From Nitrospira sp. BO4 (GTDB taxonomy: Bacteria; Nitrospirota; Nitrospiria; Nitrospirales; Nitrospiraceae), in NCBI GenBank assembly GCA_030144965.1, contig JAMPUU010000026.1, positions 310,001-374,000 of the forward strand: a stretch of 64,000 bases of DNA. Reading direction: 5' to 3'. Shown here in pieces: positions 18,462 through 26,946 of the stretch. The translations under genes were made by a program, and so were the position numbers. The notes beneath the pieces were generated by a model that was not told the origin of the DNA, did not search any database, and saw only the letters and a list, made by a program, of their open reading frames with translations. Positions within the stretch are counted from its first letter, which is position 1. Each line of letters begins with the position of its first letter.

Positions 18462-18938
18462 TTAGTTCTCAGGAGCCTGCAGCAAGACTCGGCGACGCCA
18501 CAGGACATAGGCTGTAGAGAGCACGATGACAACAAGCAATGTGTTCCGTATGCGGCCCGGTCCAAAACAGGTGAGGTTCACGATGCCATTCGTAAACCCG
18601 TATCCGGCATAGGCAAAGTAAAGGAATAGCGCCCAGCGACGGAGTCTGAAAAACCCGTATCCGACCGCTAGGTGAAGGGCGGGTGAGATGGCTTTGGTCA
18701 GGAAACCCGGAACCCCATCGGGCTTTGTGCAAAAAATAGGAAGCAGGTAGTCCAGGTTCTTTAGGATGATCCATGCATCATTAAGCGCGCTGAGCAAGAG
18801 CAACAGACCTAAAAAGCGGATGTCGTGGCCCTGCCGCCAGACCAGTTGCCATGTTCGCCGCCAGCTGGAAACGTCCGGACTTGCTCCAAGATAGGCGTCA
18901 TAACCTTGCATGGCCCAGTAAGGAAGGGTGAGTATCAT
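18462..18938 (-). CDS. Small integral membrane protein
   Basis: A 158-residue protein with four or so predicted membrane helices: near 1-10, 42-60 (FLGLLLLLSALNDAWIIL), 83-110 (LHLAVGYGFFRLRRWALFLY) and 128-148 (NTLLVVIVLSTAYVLW). A loop carries two cysteines (FCTKPDG and LTCFGPG). It belongs to the broad class of small DUF-type membrane proteins. No catalytic motif is seen and its role is unknown. Confidence 0.6.
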   Translation of the reverse strand: MILTLPYWAMQGYDAYLGASPDVSSWRRTWQLVWRQGHDIRFLGLLLLLSALNDAWIILKNLDYLLPIFCTKPDGVPGFLTKAISPALHLAVGYGFFRLRRWALFLYFAYAGYGFTNGIVNLTCFGPGRIRNTLLVVIVLSTAYVLWRRRVLLQAPEN

Positions 18939-19134
18939 GAAGGCGAGGACTTCGACGGCGCGGTCAGTGATACGCCCGAGCTACATCGTGAGTGCGACAA
19001 GAACTACGGCGGCTAAACAGGTGGCGAGTGCGTGCGGCACACGCCCCTGTGAGAGTTGTCCTAACCCCGGGAGGAGGAGTGACAGGAGTGCGGCGCGGGG
19101 ATCTGTTTTCGGAGGCATTGCGCACAAAGCGCAG

Positions 19135-19162
19135 CGGCTTTCGGTCGGGAGACCGAAAGCCG
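19135..19162. terminator. Perfect 12-bp hairpin downstream of the ChdC-like gene
   Basis: CGGCTTTCGGTC (19135-19146), loop GGGA, then GACCGAAAGCCG (19151-19162). On the minus strand it lies about 60 nt past the stop of the chlorite-dismutase-family gene. No T-tract follows on either strand, so it could be a hairpin of a factor-dependent terminator, an RNA-stabilising 3' stem, or a repeated palindrome. A smaller GCGCACAAAGCGC palindrome is adjacent. Confidence 0.45.
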
Positions 19163-19223
19163 TTCAGCAGCACGGATGATTGTGAAACCGAGGACTCGAG
19201 GAGGTTTCCGCTCCGGGCGTGGT

Positions 19224-19946
19224 TCAGCCCCCCAACGTATCGAGAGTTTCCTTGAGACTTCGTCGGATACATGTGAAGATCGGAGTGTCCCGCAAGGTAT
19301 ACCGGGACCCTTCCGTCTCTCGCAGCGCCATCACCAGGTCCAGGAAGTCCTCCGGCTTGTCGCTCTCAAAGGCCACCACCCACTCTTGATCGTCTAATCC
19401 GAAGGAATAGGTCGTGTTCAGCTTGACGGACGGGAACCGATGTCCCACTTCGATATGCTCATCCATCATTCCCTGGCGCGCCGCCTTCGTCAGCAAAAAC
19501 CACTCGCGCGTTTTGAGAAATGGATACACAAAGATGTACTTGCCTTTTCCCGGCACCACTGTGAGCCGTTTCCCTTCCTGCCCTGCGTGCGCATGGTGGT
19601 CGACATAGACGGATCGCTTGGTCATTGCCAGATAGGAATACGGAGTTGAGAGATACTGTCCGAGACCTGAGGCGAGCATCTTGGCACTCATGTCTTGGAA
19701 CAGGTCCAGGTCATAGCTGATGCGCCACAGCATGAAGTCGCAGTCGCCCCGGATACCGACGGTGGAATAGGGGACCATCAGCACCTTGCCGTTGAAGTCC
19801 TCCGCAGCGCGCAGGAACTCCTGCTTGCCCTGGGTGCGCACATCTTCCGGGAGGCGCCGCCATGCGGGGTCCACTTTATAAAACACGAAGTTCACGTACT
19901 GCCGCCGGGGTGTCGGTGCGGCGGGGGGTGTGTCCGGAGTCGACAT
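19224..19946 (-). CDS. Chlorite dismutase-family haem protein, probable coproheme decarboxylase
   Basis: A 240-residue protein of the Cld/ChdC (HemQ) family, no signal peptide. Family landmarks are Tyr141 in the FVYPFLKTREW motif (the coproheme-decarboxylase Tyr), a probable proximal His164 in MMDEH, and the GLDDQEWVVAFE segment. Counting back from GLDD, the position of the catalytic distal Arg of true chlorite dismutases is Leu176, so chlorite breakdown is unlikely. Conversion of coproheme to haem b, the last step of the coproporphyrin-dependent haem pathway, fits better. The ATG has AAAGGAGC upstream. Confidence 0.85.
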   Translation of the reverse strand: MSTPDTPPAAPTPRRQYVNFVFYKVDPAWRRLPEDVRTQGKQEFLRAAEDFNGKVLMVPYSTVGIRGDCDFMLWRISYDLDLFQDMSAKMLASGLGQYLSTPYSYLAMTKRSVYVDHHAHAGQEGKRLTVVPGKGKYIFVYPFLKTREWFLLTKAARQGMMDEHIEVGHRFPSVKLNTTYSFGLDDQEWVVAFESDKPEDFLDLVMALRETEGSRYTLRDTPIFTCIRRSLKETLDTLGG

Positions 19947-19995
19947 TCAAAGCTCCTTTAGTAGAGTGACAAGAAACACTTCCTCAGTTTTTGTT

Positions 19996-20025
19996 CGTTT
20001 AGCATTTCCCCTTCGGCCTTGTCAA
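19996..20025 (-). promoter_or_regulatory. Candidate promoter of the ChdC-like gene
   Basis: On the minus strand a consensus TTGACA (20025-20020) is followed after 18 nt by TAAACG (20001-19996), a weak -10. It lies about 50 bp upstream of the ATG at 19946. Only the -35 is convincing. Confidence 0.35.
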
Positions 20026-20080
20026 CGGGAGACGGGTTCATCCATTGACAGGCTATGAGGGTTCTGTTAGTCGCAATCGC

Positions 20081-20677
20081 ATGCATCACGCTTGTCATGG
20101 ATCTATGGGGCTTGCTGTGACCTGCATGCTTGGCATCGCGTGTCCCTCGGCTGCGATTGAGGTAGACCCGGCGCACGCACAAATCCAGGCCGCACTCGAC
20201 CGCGGAACAAGAGCGGCGGCACACCGTCAGCCGCCCGAAACCTTCTATGCGCGGTTTGGAGGCGCTGATGAGTTGCATGCCGGCGGGTTTCTGATCACAA
20301 AGCTCGGAGCAATATCCGTGATGGCGACACACATGGCGTTACGTGGACTTGAACCGAGCGCGGCCGATGTTGCCCAAGTGACGCAGGCCCAGACGATGCT
20401 CGTCAACACCGTCATTTTCGGGGATAGTCCTTCTTTCGCGGTGAACAGTTATGTGGTGCTCGATCAGGGGGGAAAGGTCATCAAACCCATTACCGTGCGA
20501 GTCGATGGGCAAGCCAGTCGGAGTGCGGTCTGGCCCAACTCGCCTAAATTTCGGGCCAAAGTGGTTGCCGCATTTGGGTACGCCGATTTCGACCCAAAAG
20601 CGCAGACAACTCTTACCGTGTTTCCGGCAACCGGTGGAGAGGTTCGATTTTCGCTCGACTTCGGGCAGATAGAGTAG
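20081..20677 (+). CDS. Secreted protein of unknown function
   Basis: A protein of about 198 residues with a signal-peptide-like start (MGLAVTCMLGIACPSAAIEV). The mature part contains an Ala-rich helix, ALRGLEPSAADVAQVTQAQT, and a beta-rich C-terminal half (FAVNSYVVLDQGGKVIKPITV, AKVVAAFGYADFDP, GGEVRFSLDFGQI). No family recognised. The start is uncertain: TTG at 20045, ATG at 20081 and ATG at 20105 are all in frame and none has a good Shine-Dalgarno. cinA begins 16 bp after its stop. Confidence 0.6.
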   Translation: MHHACHGSMGLAVTCMLGIACPSAAIEVDPAHAQIQAALDRGTRAAAHRQPPETFYARFGGADELHAGGFLITKLGAISVMATHMALRGLEPSAADVAQVTQAQTMLVNTVIFGDSPSFAVNSYVVLDQGGKVIKPITVRVDGQASRSAVWPNSPKFRAKVVAAFGYADFDPKAQTTLTVFPATGGEVRFSLDFGQIE

Positions 20678-20692
20678 GGGTTTCATTCCGCT

Positions 20693-21988
20693 ATGCGCAG
20701 GTTTCCCGCATCGGACCGTCTATATCTCGCTGAAACGATTGCGATAGGGTCGGAACTTCTCGTGGGAGGCCGGTCTGACAGCAATTCGTTATTCATCACC
20801 GACTCGCTGGCAGCGATCGGTATCGAAGTCAGGTTTAAGTCAATCGTCGGGGACGATGAGTCGGACATTGCGGACGTGCTGAAGACAGCCGGTCGCCGGG
20901 CCGGAATCGTCATCATCACCGGAGGGCTAGGCCCGACGGTCGACGACTGCACCAGGGAAGCTGTCGCAGCGGTCACCGGCTCCCGTCTAGCACGCCGGAA
21001 AGAAGCGCTTGACGGCATGAGGGCCAGGCTGGCTCAGTGGGGGCGAATACCGAATCGCGGACAATTGCGACAGGCACTCATTCCGTCTCGCGCGGCGGTC
21101 TTGCCGAACCCGGTGGGCTCCGCGCCGGGCTTCGCGTTGGTGTGGCGGGGGACACGTATCATTGCATTGCCAGGTGTTCCGGGTGAGATGCGCGCAATGG
21201 TAGAGCAGTCGGTTCTACCGCTCTTAACCTCCCAAGTTGAGCGATCAAAAGGGCCACGCCCACATCCAATCACGAGGGTGGTCTTTCACACGTGGGGATT
21301 GCCTGAGGCTGACGTGGACGCCAAGTTACAGGGACTGATGACAAAACGGACACCGGTCGCGTTAGGTCTGCTTGCTTCACCGACCGGAGTGCTGGTGTCG
21401 TTGGCAACGAAGGCACAATGTCCCATCAAGAATGAGAGTCTCTCCTCGCTGGTCAAGGAGGTTCGTGCGAGATTGCAGGAGTGGATCTATGCGGAAGGTC
21501 ACGACACCTTGGAAGAGGTGGTCGGTCGAATGTTGCGCGAGCAGAAACTGACCGTCGCGGTTGCCGAATCGTGCACGGGAGGTCTGATCGGGCACCGTCT
21601 TACGCAGGTGCCGGGAGCTTCGGCCTATGTTGATCGGGGAGCCATCTGCTACAGCAACCAGGCAAAAACGGAGATGCTTGGAGTGCCGGCAAGTGTCATA
21701 GGGCAATATGGAGCGGTGAGCCGGGAAGTTGCTGCGTCGATGGCCAAGGGCATGCGTGAACGGGCGGGTGTGTCGGCGGCGTTGAGTGTGACGGGTATCG
21801 CCGGACCCGGAGGCGCGACGGAGACCAAACCCGTCGGGTTGGTGTACGTCGGGCTCGACGATGGCAGCGGCAACACGATCACGAAGGAATTGCGATTCCA
21901 TGGGGACCGATCCGTCATTAAACAGCGCGCCGCTCAGGCAGCCCTAGATCTGCTTCGTCGATGGTTGGTCGACAGAGTCAGGACATGA
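20693..21988 (+). CDS. cinA: CinA-family protein (nicotinamide-nucleotide amidase)
   Basis: A 431-residue two-domain protein. The N-terminal COG1058/MoCF domain (about 10-180) has IAIGSELLVGGRSDSNS and TGGLGPTVDDCTREA, a pyrophosphatase-like module. The C-terminal PncC domain (about 275-425) has VAESCTGGLIGHRLTQVPGA and SVTGIAGPGGATETKPVG. PncC deamidates NMN to nicotinic acid mononucleotide, recycling pyridine nucleotides released by DNA ligase. The stop overlaps the start of thpR (ATGA), indicating translational coupling. In several bacteria cinA lies near recA; here recA is about 4 kb further on. Confidence 0.93.
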   Translation: MRRFPASDRLYLAETIAIGSELLVGGRSDSNSLFITDSLAAIGIEVRFKSIVGDDESDIADVLKTAGRRAGIVIITGGLGPTVDDCTREAVAAVTGSRLARRKEALDGMRARLAQWGRIPNRGQLRQALIPSRAAVLPNPVGSAPGFALVWRGTRIIALPGVPGEMRAMVEQSVLPLLTSQVERSKGPRPHPITRVVFHTWGLPEADVDAKLQGLMTKRTPVALGLLASPTGVLVSLATKAQCPIKNESLSSLVKEVRARLQEWIYAEGHDTLEEVVGRMLREQKLTVAVAESCTGGLIGHRLTQVPGASAYVDRGAICYSNQAKTEMLGVPASVIGQYGAVSREVAASMAKGMRERAGVSAALSVTGIAGPGGATETKPVGLVYVGLDDGSGNTITKELRFHGDRSVIKQRAAQAALDLLRRWLVDRVRT

Positions 21989-22599
21989 TTCGCGCATTCC
22001 TCGCTGTGGAAATCGACGATGAGGTCCGAGCAGGTCTCTCCCACGTACAGCAAGATCTCAAACGGCGGCTGTCACCTCATCTTTCAAAAGCTATCCGTGT
22101 TACCTGGGGACAACCCAATTCGTTTCATCTCACGATCAGGTTCCTCGGAGATACGGATGAACAGCTCCTCGGCCAAATGCGTGACGCCATGGCGATTGTT
22201 AGGCAGTCGCACCCGACGATTCAGATTCCCCTCGATCAACTGCAAGCGTTCCCAAACGTTCGACAGCCGCGCGTCCTATGGGTAGGGCCGTCTGAGCAGT
22301 GGCAGCAAAGCGGTGCAGCAACCCAGTTGACTGCCTTCCATCAGGCCATCGAGTCTTGCTGTCGCTCATTCGGTTTCGCACCGGATGACAAACCCTTCAC
22401 GCCGCACCTGACACTGGCACGGATCAAAGCAGGCGAGCGACAAGTGGGTCAGTTCCTGGCGCAAAGCGGCGTCTGTGACCGCCCGCTCTCGTTAGGAGGG
22501 ATTACAGTCGGAGCGCTTGTGATGATAAAAAGCGAGCTGCGTCCTACCGGGTCTGTGTATACGAAACTGTGGGAGGTGGAAGAAGGTAACCGCGGTTAG
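21985..22599 (+). CDS. thpR: RNA 2',3'-cyclic phosphodiesterase
   Basis: A 204-residue LigT-type 2H phosphoesterase with the two HxTx motifs (HLTIRF with His48/Thr50, and HLTLARI near residue 135). It begins MIRAFLAVEI, the usual start of ThpR proteins. The ATG at 21985 overlaps the cinA stop by 4 bp. An upstream in-frame start at 21961 inside cinA is less likely. The family opens 2',3'-cyclic phosphate ends of RNA in vitro. The cellular role is poorly defined. The gene pair cinA-thpR is common in bacteria. Confidence 0.92.
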   Translation: MIRAFLAVEIDDEVRAGLSHVQQDLKRRLSPHLSKAIRVTWGQPNSFHLTIRFLGDTDEQLLGQMRDAMAIVRQSHPTIQIPLDQLQAFPNVRQPRVLWVGPSEQWQQSGAATQLTAFHQAIESCCRSFGFAPDDKPFTPHLTLARIKAGERQVGQFLAQSGVCDRPLSLGGITVGALVMIKSELRPTGSVYTKLWEVEEGNRG

Positions 22600-22641
22600 C
22601 AGCGATCCATTTGCTGCGCTCGGGTGCACTCGGACCCGATG

Positions 22642-23223
22642 TCACGGTTCGAGCAGTGGAACGAGTGCCGTGTGGCCTTGCTGAAGAGCCAGGTCCACCG
22701 GACGTTCTCCCGTCGACAGCCTGGCATTCTTATCCCCTCCGTGTTTCAGCAGCAGTTCGATAATCGTCTGATCGCCTCGATACGCCCCAACATGCAATAG
22801 AGTCACGCCGCCCATCCGCACCTGGCCGTTCACATCCGCGCCCTTGTTCAGGAGGAGGGTCACCACGTCTCGATGTCCCTGTTGCATGGCGAGGGAGAGC
22901 GGCGTCATTCCATCCGTCCTCCGCTGATTCACGGCCGCTCCTTGGTCCAACAAGAGCGCCACCACCTCTCGATGGCCATTCTTCACAGCCAACAGCAGCG
23001 GTGTCATCCCACGCGCATGGGCTGCCTGCACGCCGACCCCCTGCCCAAGGAAGGTCTCCACTCGGAGGAGATTGCCGTCCGCTGCAGCCTGCTGTAACTT
23101 CTCCTCCGGCGCCGTCGTGCAGCCGCTCAGGAGAATGAGCGCGGGCGTACAGAAGGTTGACAGACCAGAGCACCGACCCCAATCCATCAACTGGTGGACC
23201 TTAGCTTTGCCATGGAACGTCAT
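22642..23223 (-). CDS. Ankyrin-repeat lipoprotein
   Basis: A 193-residue protein with a lipobox (LILLSGC, Cys35) and four ankyrin repeats after it. The repeats carry the helical signature GMTPLLLAVKNGHREVVALL with the VN/DVN turn between units. A second in-frame ATG at 23187 gives a more typical signal length. Ankyrin repeats bind proteins, so a lipid-anchored envelope interaction partner is likely. It is convergent with thpR (43-bp gap holding a TCGGGT/ACCCGA hairpin without T-tract) and related to the longer ankyrin gene at 23620. Confidence 0.85.
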   Translation of the reverse strand: MTFHGKAKVHQLMDWGRCSGLSTFCTPALILLSGCTTAPEEKLQQAAADGNLLRVETFLGQGVGVQAAHARGMTPLLLAVKNGHREVVALLLDQGAAVNQRRTDGMTPLSLAMQQGHRDVVTLLLNKGADVNGQVRMGGVTLLHVGAYRGDQTIIELLLKHGGDKNARLSTGERPVDLALQQGHTALVPLLEP

Positions 23224-23246
23224 GTGAAGGAATTGTCGGCAATAGA

Positions 23247-23516
23247 TTAGACGCGGTGGGTTTCGAGGCGATCCATCCTGGCCTTGAGCATGGAAATGTC
23301 TGTTTCGAGTGTGTGAATTCGCTGGTCGAGCTGTGAAAAAGAGAGCCGCATGAGGGCCCGCATTTCTTTGAATTCATCTCGCAATTCGTCTCGAACCTCT
23401 CGCAATTCATGCCGAATGTCCGAATGCCCCTCAGCAATTTGGCGGATGTCACTCCGAAGGGCCTCTGTCACTACTCCGAAGTGTCGCTTGATCTCTTCGA
23501 CCTGCGCATCATTCAT
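23247..23516 (-). CDS. Small coiled-coil protein
   Basis: From the ATG at 23516 it encodes about 89 residues that are almost entirely coiled coil: MNDAQVEEIKRHFGVVTEAL followed by heptads such as IRHELREVRDELRDEFKEMR and LDQRIHTLETDISMLKARMD. No membrane or enzymatic motif. It resembles small coiled-coil proteins that are widespread in Nitrospira-like genomes and sometimes sit beside nucleases or toxins. Here it sits between two ankyrin-repeat genes. An in-frame start at 23573 adds 19 unlikely residues. Confidence 0.6.
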   Translation of the reverse strand: MNDAQVEEIKRHFGVVTEALRSDIRQIAEGHSDIRHELREVRDELRDEFKEMRALMRLSFSQLDQRIHTLETDISMLKARMDRLETHRV

Positions 23517-23619
23517 AGGGAGCTTGTATAGCCTGATCAAACAGGAAAAGCAACGCTCCGGCCGGCGTTGCATCTTCTGGGAGAGAGAACAGATAAACCT
23601 AACTCTTCAGTCATCATGC

Positions 23620-24858
23620 TCATCCGGCCTTTCGCGGCTGCAGCAGCGAAAACAGCGTTGTGTGGCCTTGCTGGCGAGCCAGATCTATAGGGCGATCTCC
23701 TGATTTCGTCTTGGCATTCTTGTCTCCTCCGTACTTGAGCAACAAGGTAATGATCTCCCGATTGCCATGATAGGCTCCCACATGCAAAGGCGTCATTCCG
23801 TCGTTCGCCTGTGCTTTCACGTCCGCTCCTTGTTTCAGGAGGAGGACGACCATGTCGCGATGGCCTGCCGCCGTCGCGACATGAAGCGGTGTCGCGCCGT
23901 CAGGCGCCGGCTGGTTCACCGACGCGCCCTTTTCCAACAACAACGCGACGACGTCGCGATGATCGTTTTGCACCGCCATGAAGATCGGTGTGGCGCTGTT
24001 CCTCGCTTTCTGATTGATCGATGCGCCCTGCCGCAACAAGAGCTCGACTACCTCCCGATGGCCGTTCTGCGCTGCAACGAGAAGCGGTGTCACCCCATTC
24101 TGTACCGCGTGGTTTACTGCGGCCCCTTTTCCTAACAAGAGCGCCACGACTGCCTGATGCCCGTTCTGGGCCGCGACGAGAAGCGGAGTTGTGCCGTTCG
24201 CCATCGCCTGATTCACCGCCGCTCCCGCGTTCAGCAACAACGCCACGACTGCCTGATGCCCGTTCTGGGCCGCGACGAGAAGCGGCGTCGCACCGTCTGC
24301 CATGGTCTGGTTGACCGCGGACCCCTGTTGGAGCAAAAGCTCAACGACATCCCGATGCCCTTTCTGCACGGCGATGAAGAGCGGCGTCACGCCGTCTTCT
24401 GCAGATTGGTTCGCTGGGGCCTTGTGCTGAAGCAAGAGTGCCACGACGTCTCGATGGCCGTTCTGGGCTGCGATGAAGAGTGGTGTCACGCCGCCTTTGG
24501 TCGTCTGATTCACCGGCGCGCCTTTGTCCAGAAAGAGCGCTACCACATCACGATGGCCGTTTTGCGACGCGATGTAGAGCGGCGTCGCGCCGTCATTGGT
24601 TGCCTGATTCACTAACGCCCCCTTATCCAGCAAGAACGCCACCGTGTCCCGGTGTCCGTTCCACGCCGCGGCATGAAGCGGTGTCGCGCCGGTCTGATTG
24701 GCCGCGTGCACGTCAGCGCCTTCCTCGATCAATGTTTTCACCTTGCCGAGATCCCCGTCCATTGCGGCAGTCAGTAGCTTTTCATCCACCGGGCGCATGG
24801 CCATCAACAGCGGCAGCAGGGCGCAGATCACGCCGAACCTCGCCCATCGTGAGATCAT
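23620..24858 (-). CDS. Secreted ankyrin-repeat protein
   Basis: A 412-residue protein with an N-terminal signal sequence (RFGVICALLPLLMAM) and eleven or so consecutive 33-residue ankyrin repeats covering nearly all the mature protein (consensus ATPLxxAAQNGHRDVVALLL). Repeats in the middle are unusually alike: a 44-nt block at 24143 recurs exactly at 24242, one repeat period (99 nt) away. This points to recent expansion by duplication. The function is presumably protein binding in the envelope. It lies with a smaller ankyrin lipoprotein and a coiled-coil gene on the same strand. Confidence 0.88.
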   Translation of the reverse strand: MISRWARFGVICALLPLLMAMRPVDEKLLTAAMDGDLGKVKTLIEEGADVHAANQTGATPLHAAAWNGHRDTVAFLLDKGALVNQATNDGATPLYIASQNGHRDVVALFLDKGAPVNQTTKGGVTPLFIAAQNGHRDVVALLLQHKAPANQSAEDGVTPLFIAVQKGHRDVVELLLQQGSAVNQTMADGATPLLVAAQNGHQAVVALLLNAGAAVNQAMANGTTPLLVAAQNGHQAVVALLLGKGAAVNHAVQNGVTPLLVAAQNGHREVVELLLRQGASINQKARNSATPIFMAVQNDHRDVVALLLEKGASVNQPAPDGATPLHVATAAGHRDMVVLLLKQGADVKAQANDGMTPLHVGAYHGNREIITLLLKYGGDKNAKTKSGDRPIDLARQQGHTTLFSLLQPRKAG

Positions 24859-25077
24859 GTCAGCCTCCCATCACGTATTCGCGAAAAGGAATAATTATGA
24901 ACTGATTTGAGTGACTGCTTCCTGTCTTAGTGTCGCATAGTCTTGTTGTCGTCCACATTGCTCTGGGAGCGGATATCACCCTGCGCATCAACATGTCTGC
25001 ATCTATTCGATCGGATGACCACGGGAGGTGGTAGCTGTGACACGTTGGAAAAGCAAGTTGAGGTGTGTCAGCGATGC

Positions 25078-25638
25078 TTAGAGTTTGGGGAGCAGCATGA
25101 CAGCGATCTTTCGAAGTGAGGCTTTGAGTCGGTCTGCGGGAAGTATGTCCTTATCCGCTGTGAGGGCGTAGTACCGAGCTCCTTTGAGCACGGCCACGCC
25201 GAGGCTCTCCTCGTCAACGAGTACGAATGTACGATCGCCGATTCCTTTGTCTTCGATCACTTGGACCTCCGCCTCCTTGAGTTCCCTGAGAAGGTTTTCC
25301 AATGTGATGTACTTCTTGGCTGCGCTGGTCGAGGCAAACTCTGCCACGCTCACGACCAGGGTCCCATCGGTCAAATCGTAGGTACACGTCCACGTCTGGG
25401 AGCCGGTGTCTGTATCCTGATCCGGGCCGTCGAGATTGACTGAGGAAATCGGCTGGCCGATGGCAGCGCCGATTTCTGATCGAGAAATCAGCGAGCAGAC
25501 ATCAAGAGCCTGGACCGGAGAAATGACGACCAGACTTGCGACGACGAGAGCGAAAACAGCAGATGCCTTTACACTCTTCAGGAATCGCAACGTATTGCAC
25601 TCGTCGCGTGCGAAGGCCAGGTATTCAATGTGTGACAT
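25078..25638 (-). CDS. Secreted protein of unknown function
   Basis: A 186-residue protein. An N-terminal positively charged region and hydrophobic segment (VFALVVASLVVIS, then PVQALDV) look like a signal peptide. The mature part begins DVCSLISRSEIGAAIGQPIS, followed by CTYDL and a helix-rich end (DRLKASLRKIAVMLLP). The C-S-L-(I/L)-x-x-x-E-(I/V) start and single later Cys recall small DUF3558-like extracytoplasmic proteins with one disulphide. Function unknown. Confidence 0.65.
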   Translation of the reverse strand: MSHIEYLAFARDECNTLRFLKSVKASAVFALVVASLVVISPVQALDVCSLISRSEIGAAIGQPISSVNLDGPDQDTDTGSQTWTCTYDLTDGTLVVSVAEFASTSAAKKYITLENLLRELKEAEVQVIEDKGIGDRTFVLVDEESLGVAVLKGARYYALTADKDILPADRLKASLRKIAVMLLPKL

Positions 25639-25828
25639 GGCGTACGGCTCATTCTAGGATGTCAAGGCACAAAGGTCCAGGTGAAAAATGTCGACGCGAC
25701 GCGATAGGAGAAGGGAACATGGGTGGGTCGGTCAGAGACTGGTCGGCTCGTGCACGCAACTTTCGGTTGTATTGCCTTGAACGCGTCCTTGCCTGAGTTC
25801 AGACTAGGTTTTCTCCGTGCCCCTTGGG

Positions 25829-25834
25829 TATAAT
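25829..25834 (+). promoter_or_regulatory. Candidate -10 element of recA
   Basis: A perfect TATAAT lies 39 bp before the recA ATG. No good -35 is seen at 16-18 nt spacing, and I saw no palindrome matching known LexA boxes (neither CTG-N10-CAG nor GAAC-N4-GTTC) in the upstream region. Confidence 0.4.
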
Positions 25835-25872
25835 CCTCCGATCATCATTCTTTTACGTTGTAGGAGATTCGT

Positions 25873-26946
25873 ATGTCAGAGAAGGACGACAAGAAGCGCG
25901 CGCTCGACTTAGCCCTTTCCCAGATTGAGAAACAGTACGGGAAGGGAGCGATCATGAAGCTCGGGGACGAGGATAAGAACGCCGACGTGCCGGCTATTTC
26001 GACCGGGTCGTTGGGGCTGGACATCGCTCTCGGGGTGGGAGGGCTTCCACGAGGACGCGTAATTGAAATCTTCGGACCGGAGGCCTCCGGGAAGACCACG
26101 ATGACGCTGCACTGCATCGCTGAGGTACAGAAGACGGGCGGGGTTGCCGCATTCATCGATGCGGAGCATGCGCTGGATTTGACTTATGCCAAGAAGCTTG
26201 GCGTGCAGGCCGACGATCTTCTCGTCTCCCAGCCGGACACGGGCGAGCAGGCATTGGAGATCGCTGAAACATTGGTGCGGAGCGGCGCGATCGATTTGAT
26301 CGTGGTCGATTCAGTCGCGGCGTTGACCCCTCGCGCGGAGATTGAAGGCGAGATGGGGGATGCCCATATGGGCCTTCAAGCCCGGCTGATGTCGCAGGCC
26401 CTGAGAAAGCTTACCGCCGCCATTGCAAAGTCATTGACCACGGTGATCTTTATCAATCAAATCCGCATGAAGCTGGGTGTGATGTTCGGGAATCCTGAGA
26501 CGACCACCGGCGGGAACGCCCTCAAGTTTTATTCGTCCGTCCGGCTTGATATTCGCCGCATTGAATCGATCAAAGAAGGTCAAGAGGTCATGGGAAGTCG
26601 TGTCCGCGTGAAAGTCGTCAAGAATAAGATGGCGCCGCCGTTCCGCCAGGCGGAGTTCGATATCATGTTTGCGGAAGGTATTTCCAAGACCGGCGAATTG
26701 GTCGACATGGGGGTGGACAAGAAGATTATCGAAAAATCAGGCGCCTGGTATTCCTACAAAGGCGAACGGATCGGTCAAGGCCGCGACGCCGCTCGGGAAT
26801 TCCTGAAGAATAATGTTCCTGCGGCTCGAGAGGTCGAAGCAAAACTTCGTGACCTAGCCGGAGTACCGGGCCGAAGTGAGAAGAAAGCAGAGGCCAAGGA
26901 AGAGAAGCCGGCGCCACGCAGCGATGAAAAGCGGGCGCATCGGTAG
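25873..26946 (+). CDS. recA: Recombinase RecA
   Basis: A 357-residue RecA of normal length with Walker [10 protein letters not shown] (about 68-76), Walker [11 protein letters not shown], and the loop-2 region [20 protein letters not shown]. It forms filaments on single-stranded DNA, drives strand exchange and activates LexA cleavage. No intein. The C-terminal tail is Lys/Glu-rich and acidic-basic mixed. GTAGGAGA precedes the ATG. The recX start lies inside its 3' end, then alaS, ruvX, mltG and deoC follow in one direction. Confidence 0.98.
   Translation: MSEKDDKKRALDLALSQIEKQYGKGAIMKLGDEDKNADVPAISTGSLGLDIALGVGGLPRGRVIEIFGPEASGKTTMTLHCIAEVQKTGGVAAFIDAEHALDLTYAKKLGVQADDLLVSQPDTGEQALEIAETLVRSGAIDLIVVDSVAALTPRAEIEGEMGDAHMGLQARLMSQALRKLTAAIAKSLTTVIFINQIRMKLGVMFGNPETTTGGNALKFYSSVRLDIRRIESIKEGQEVMGSRVRVKVVKNKMAPPFRQAEFDIMFAEGISKTGELVDMGVDKKIIEKSGAWYSYKGERIGQGRDAAREFLKNNVPAAREVEAKLRDLAGVPGRSEKKAEAKEEKPAPRSDEKRAHR

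Noticed and set aside
19224..19946. True chlorite dismutase
   Set aside because: The distal catalytic Arg position is Leu by motif alignment and the coproheme-decarboxylase Tyr motif is present.
23620..24858. Regularly spaced repeats that might be read as a CRISPR or satellite array
   Set aside because: The 99-nt period is a coding ankyrin repeat (33 residues) in one open frame; there are no spacers.
25639..25872. LexA box in front of recA
   Set aside because: I looked for CTG-N10-CAG and GAAC-N4-GTTC type palindromes and saw none; an SOS site of another type cannot be excluded.
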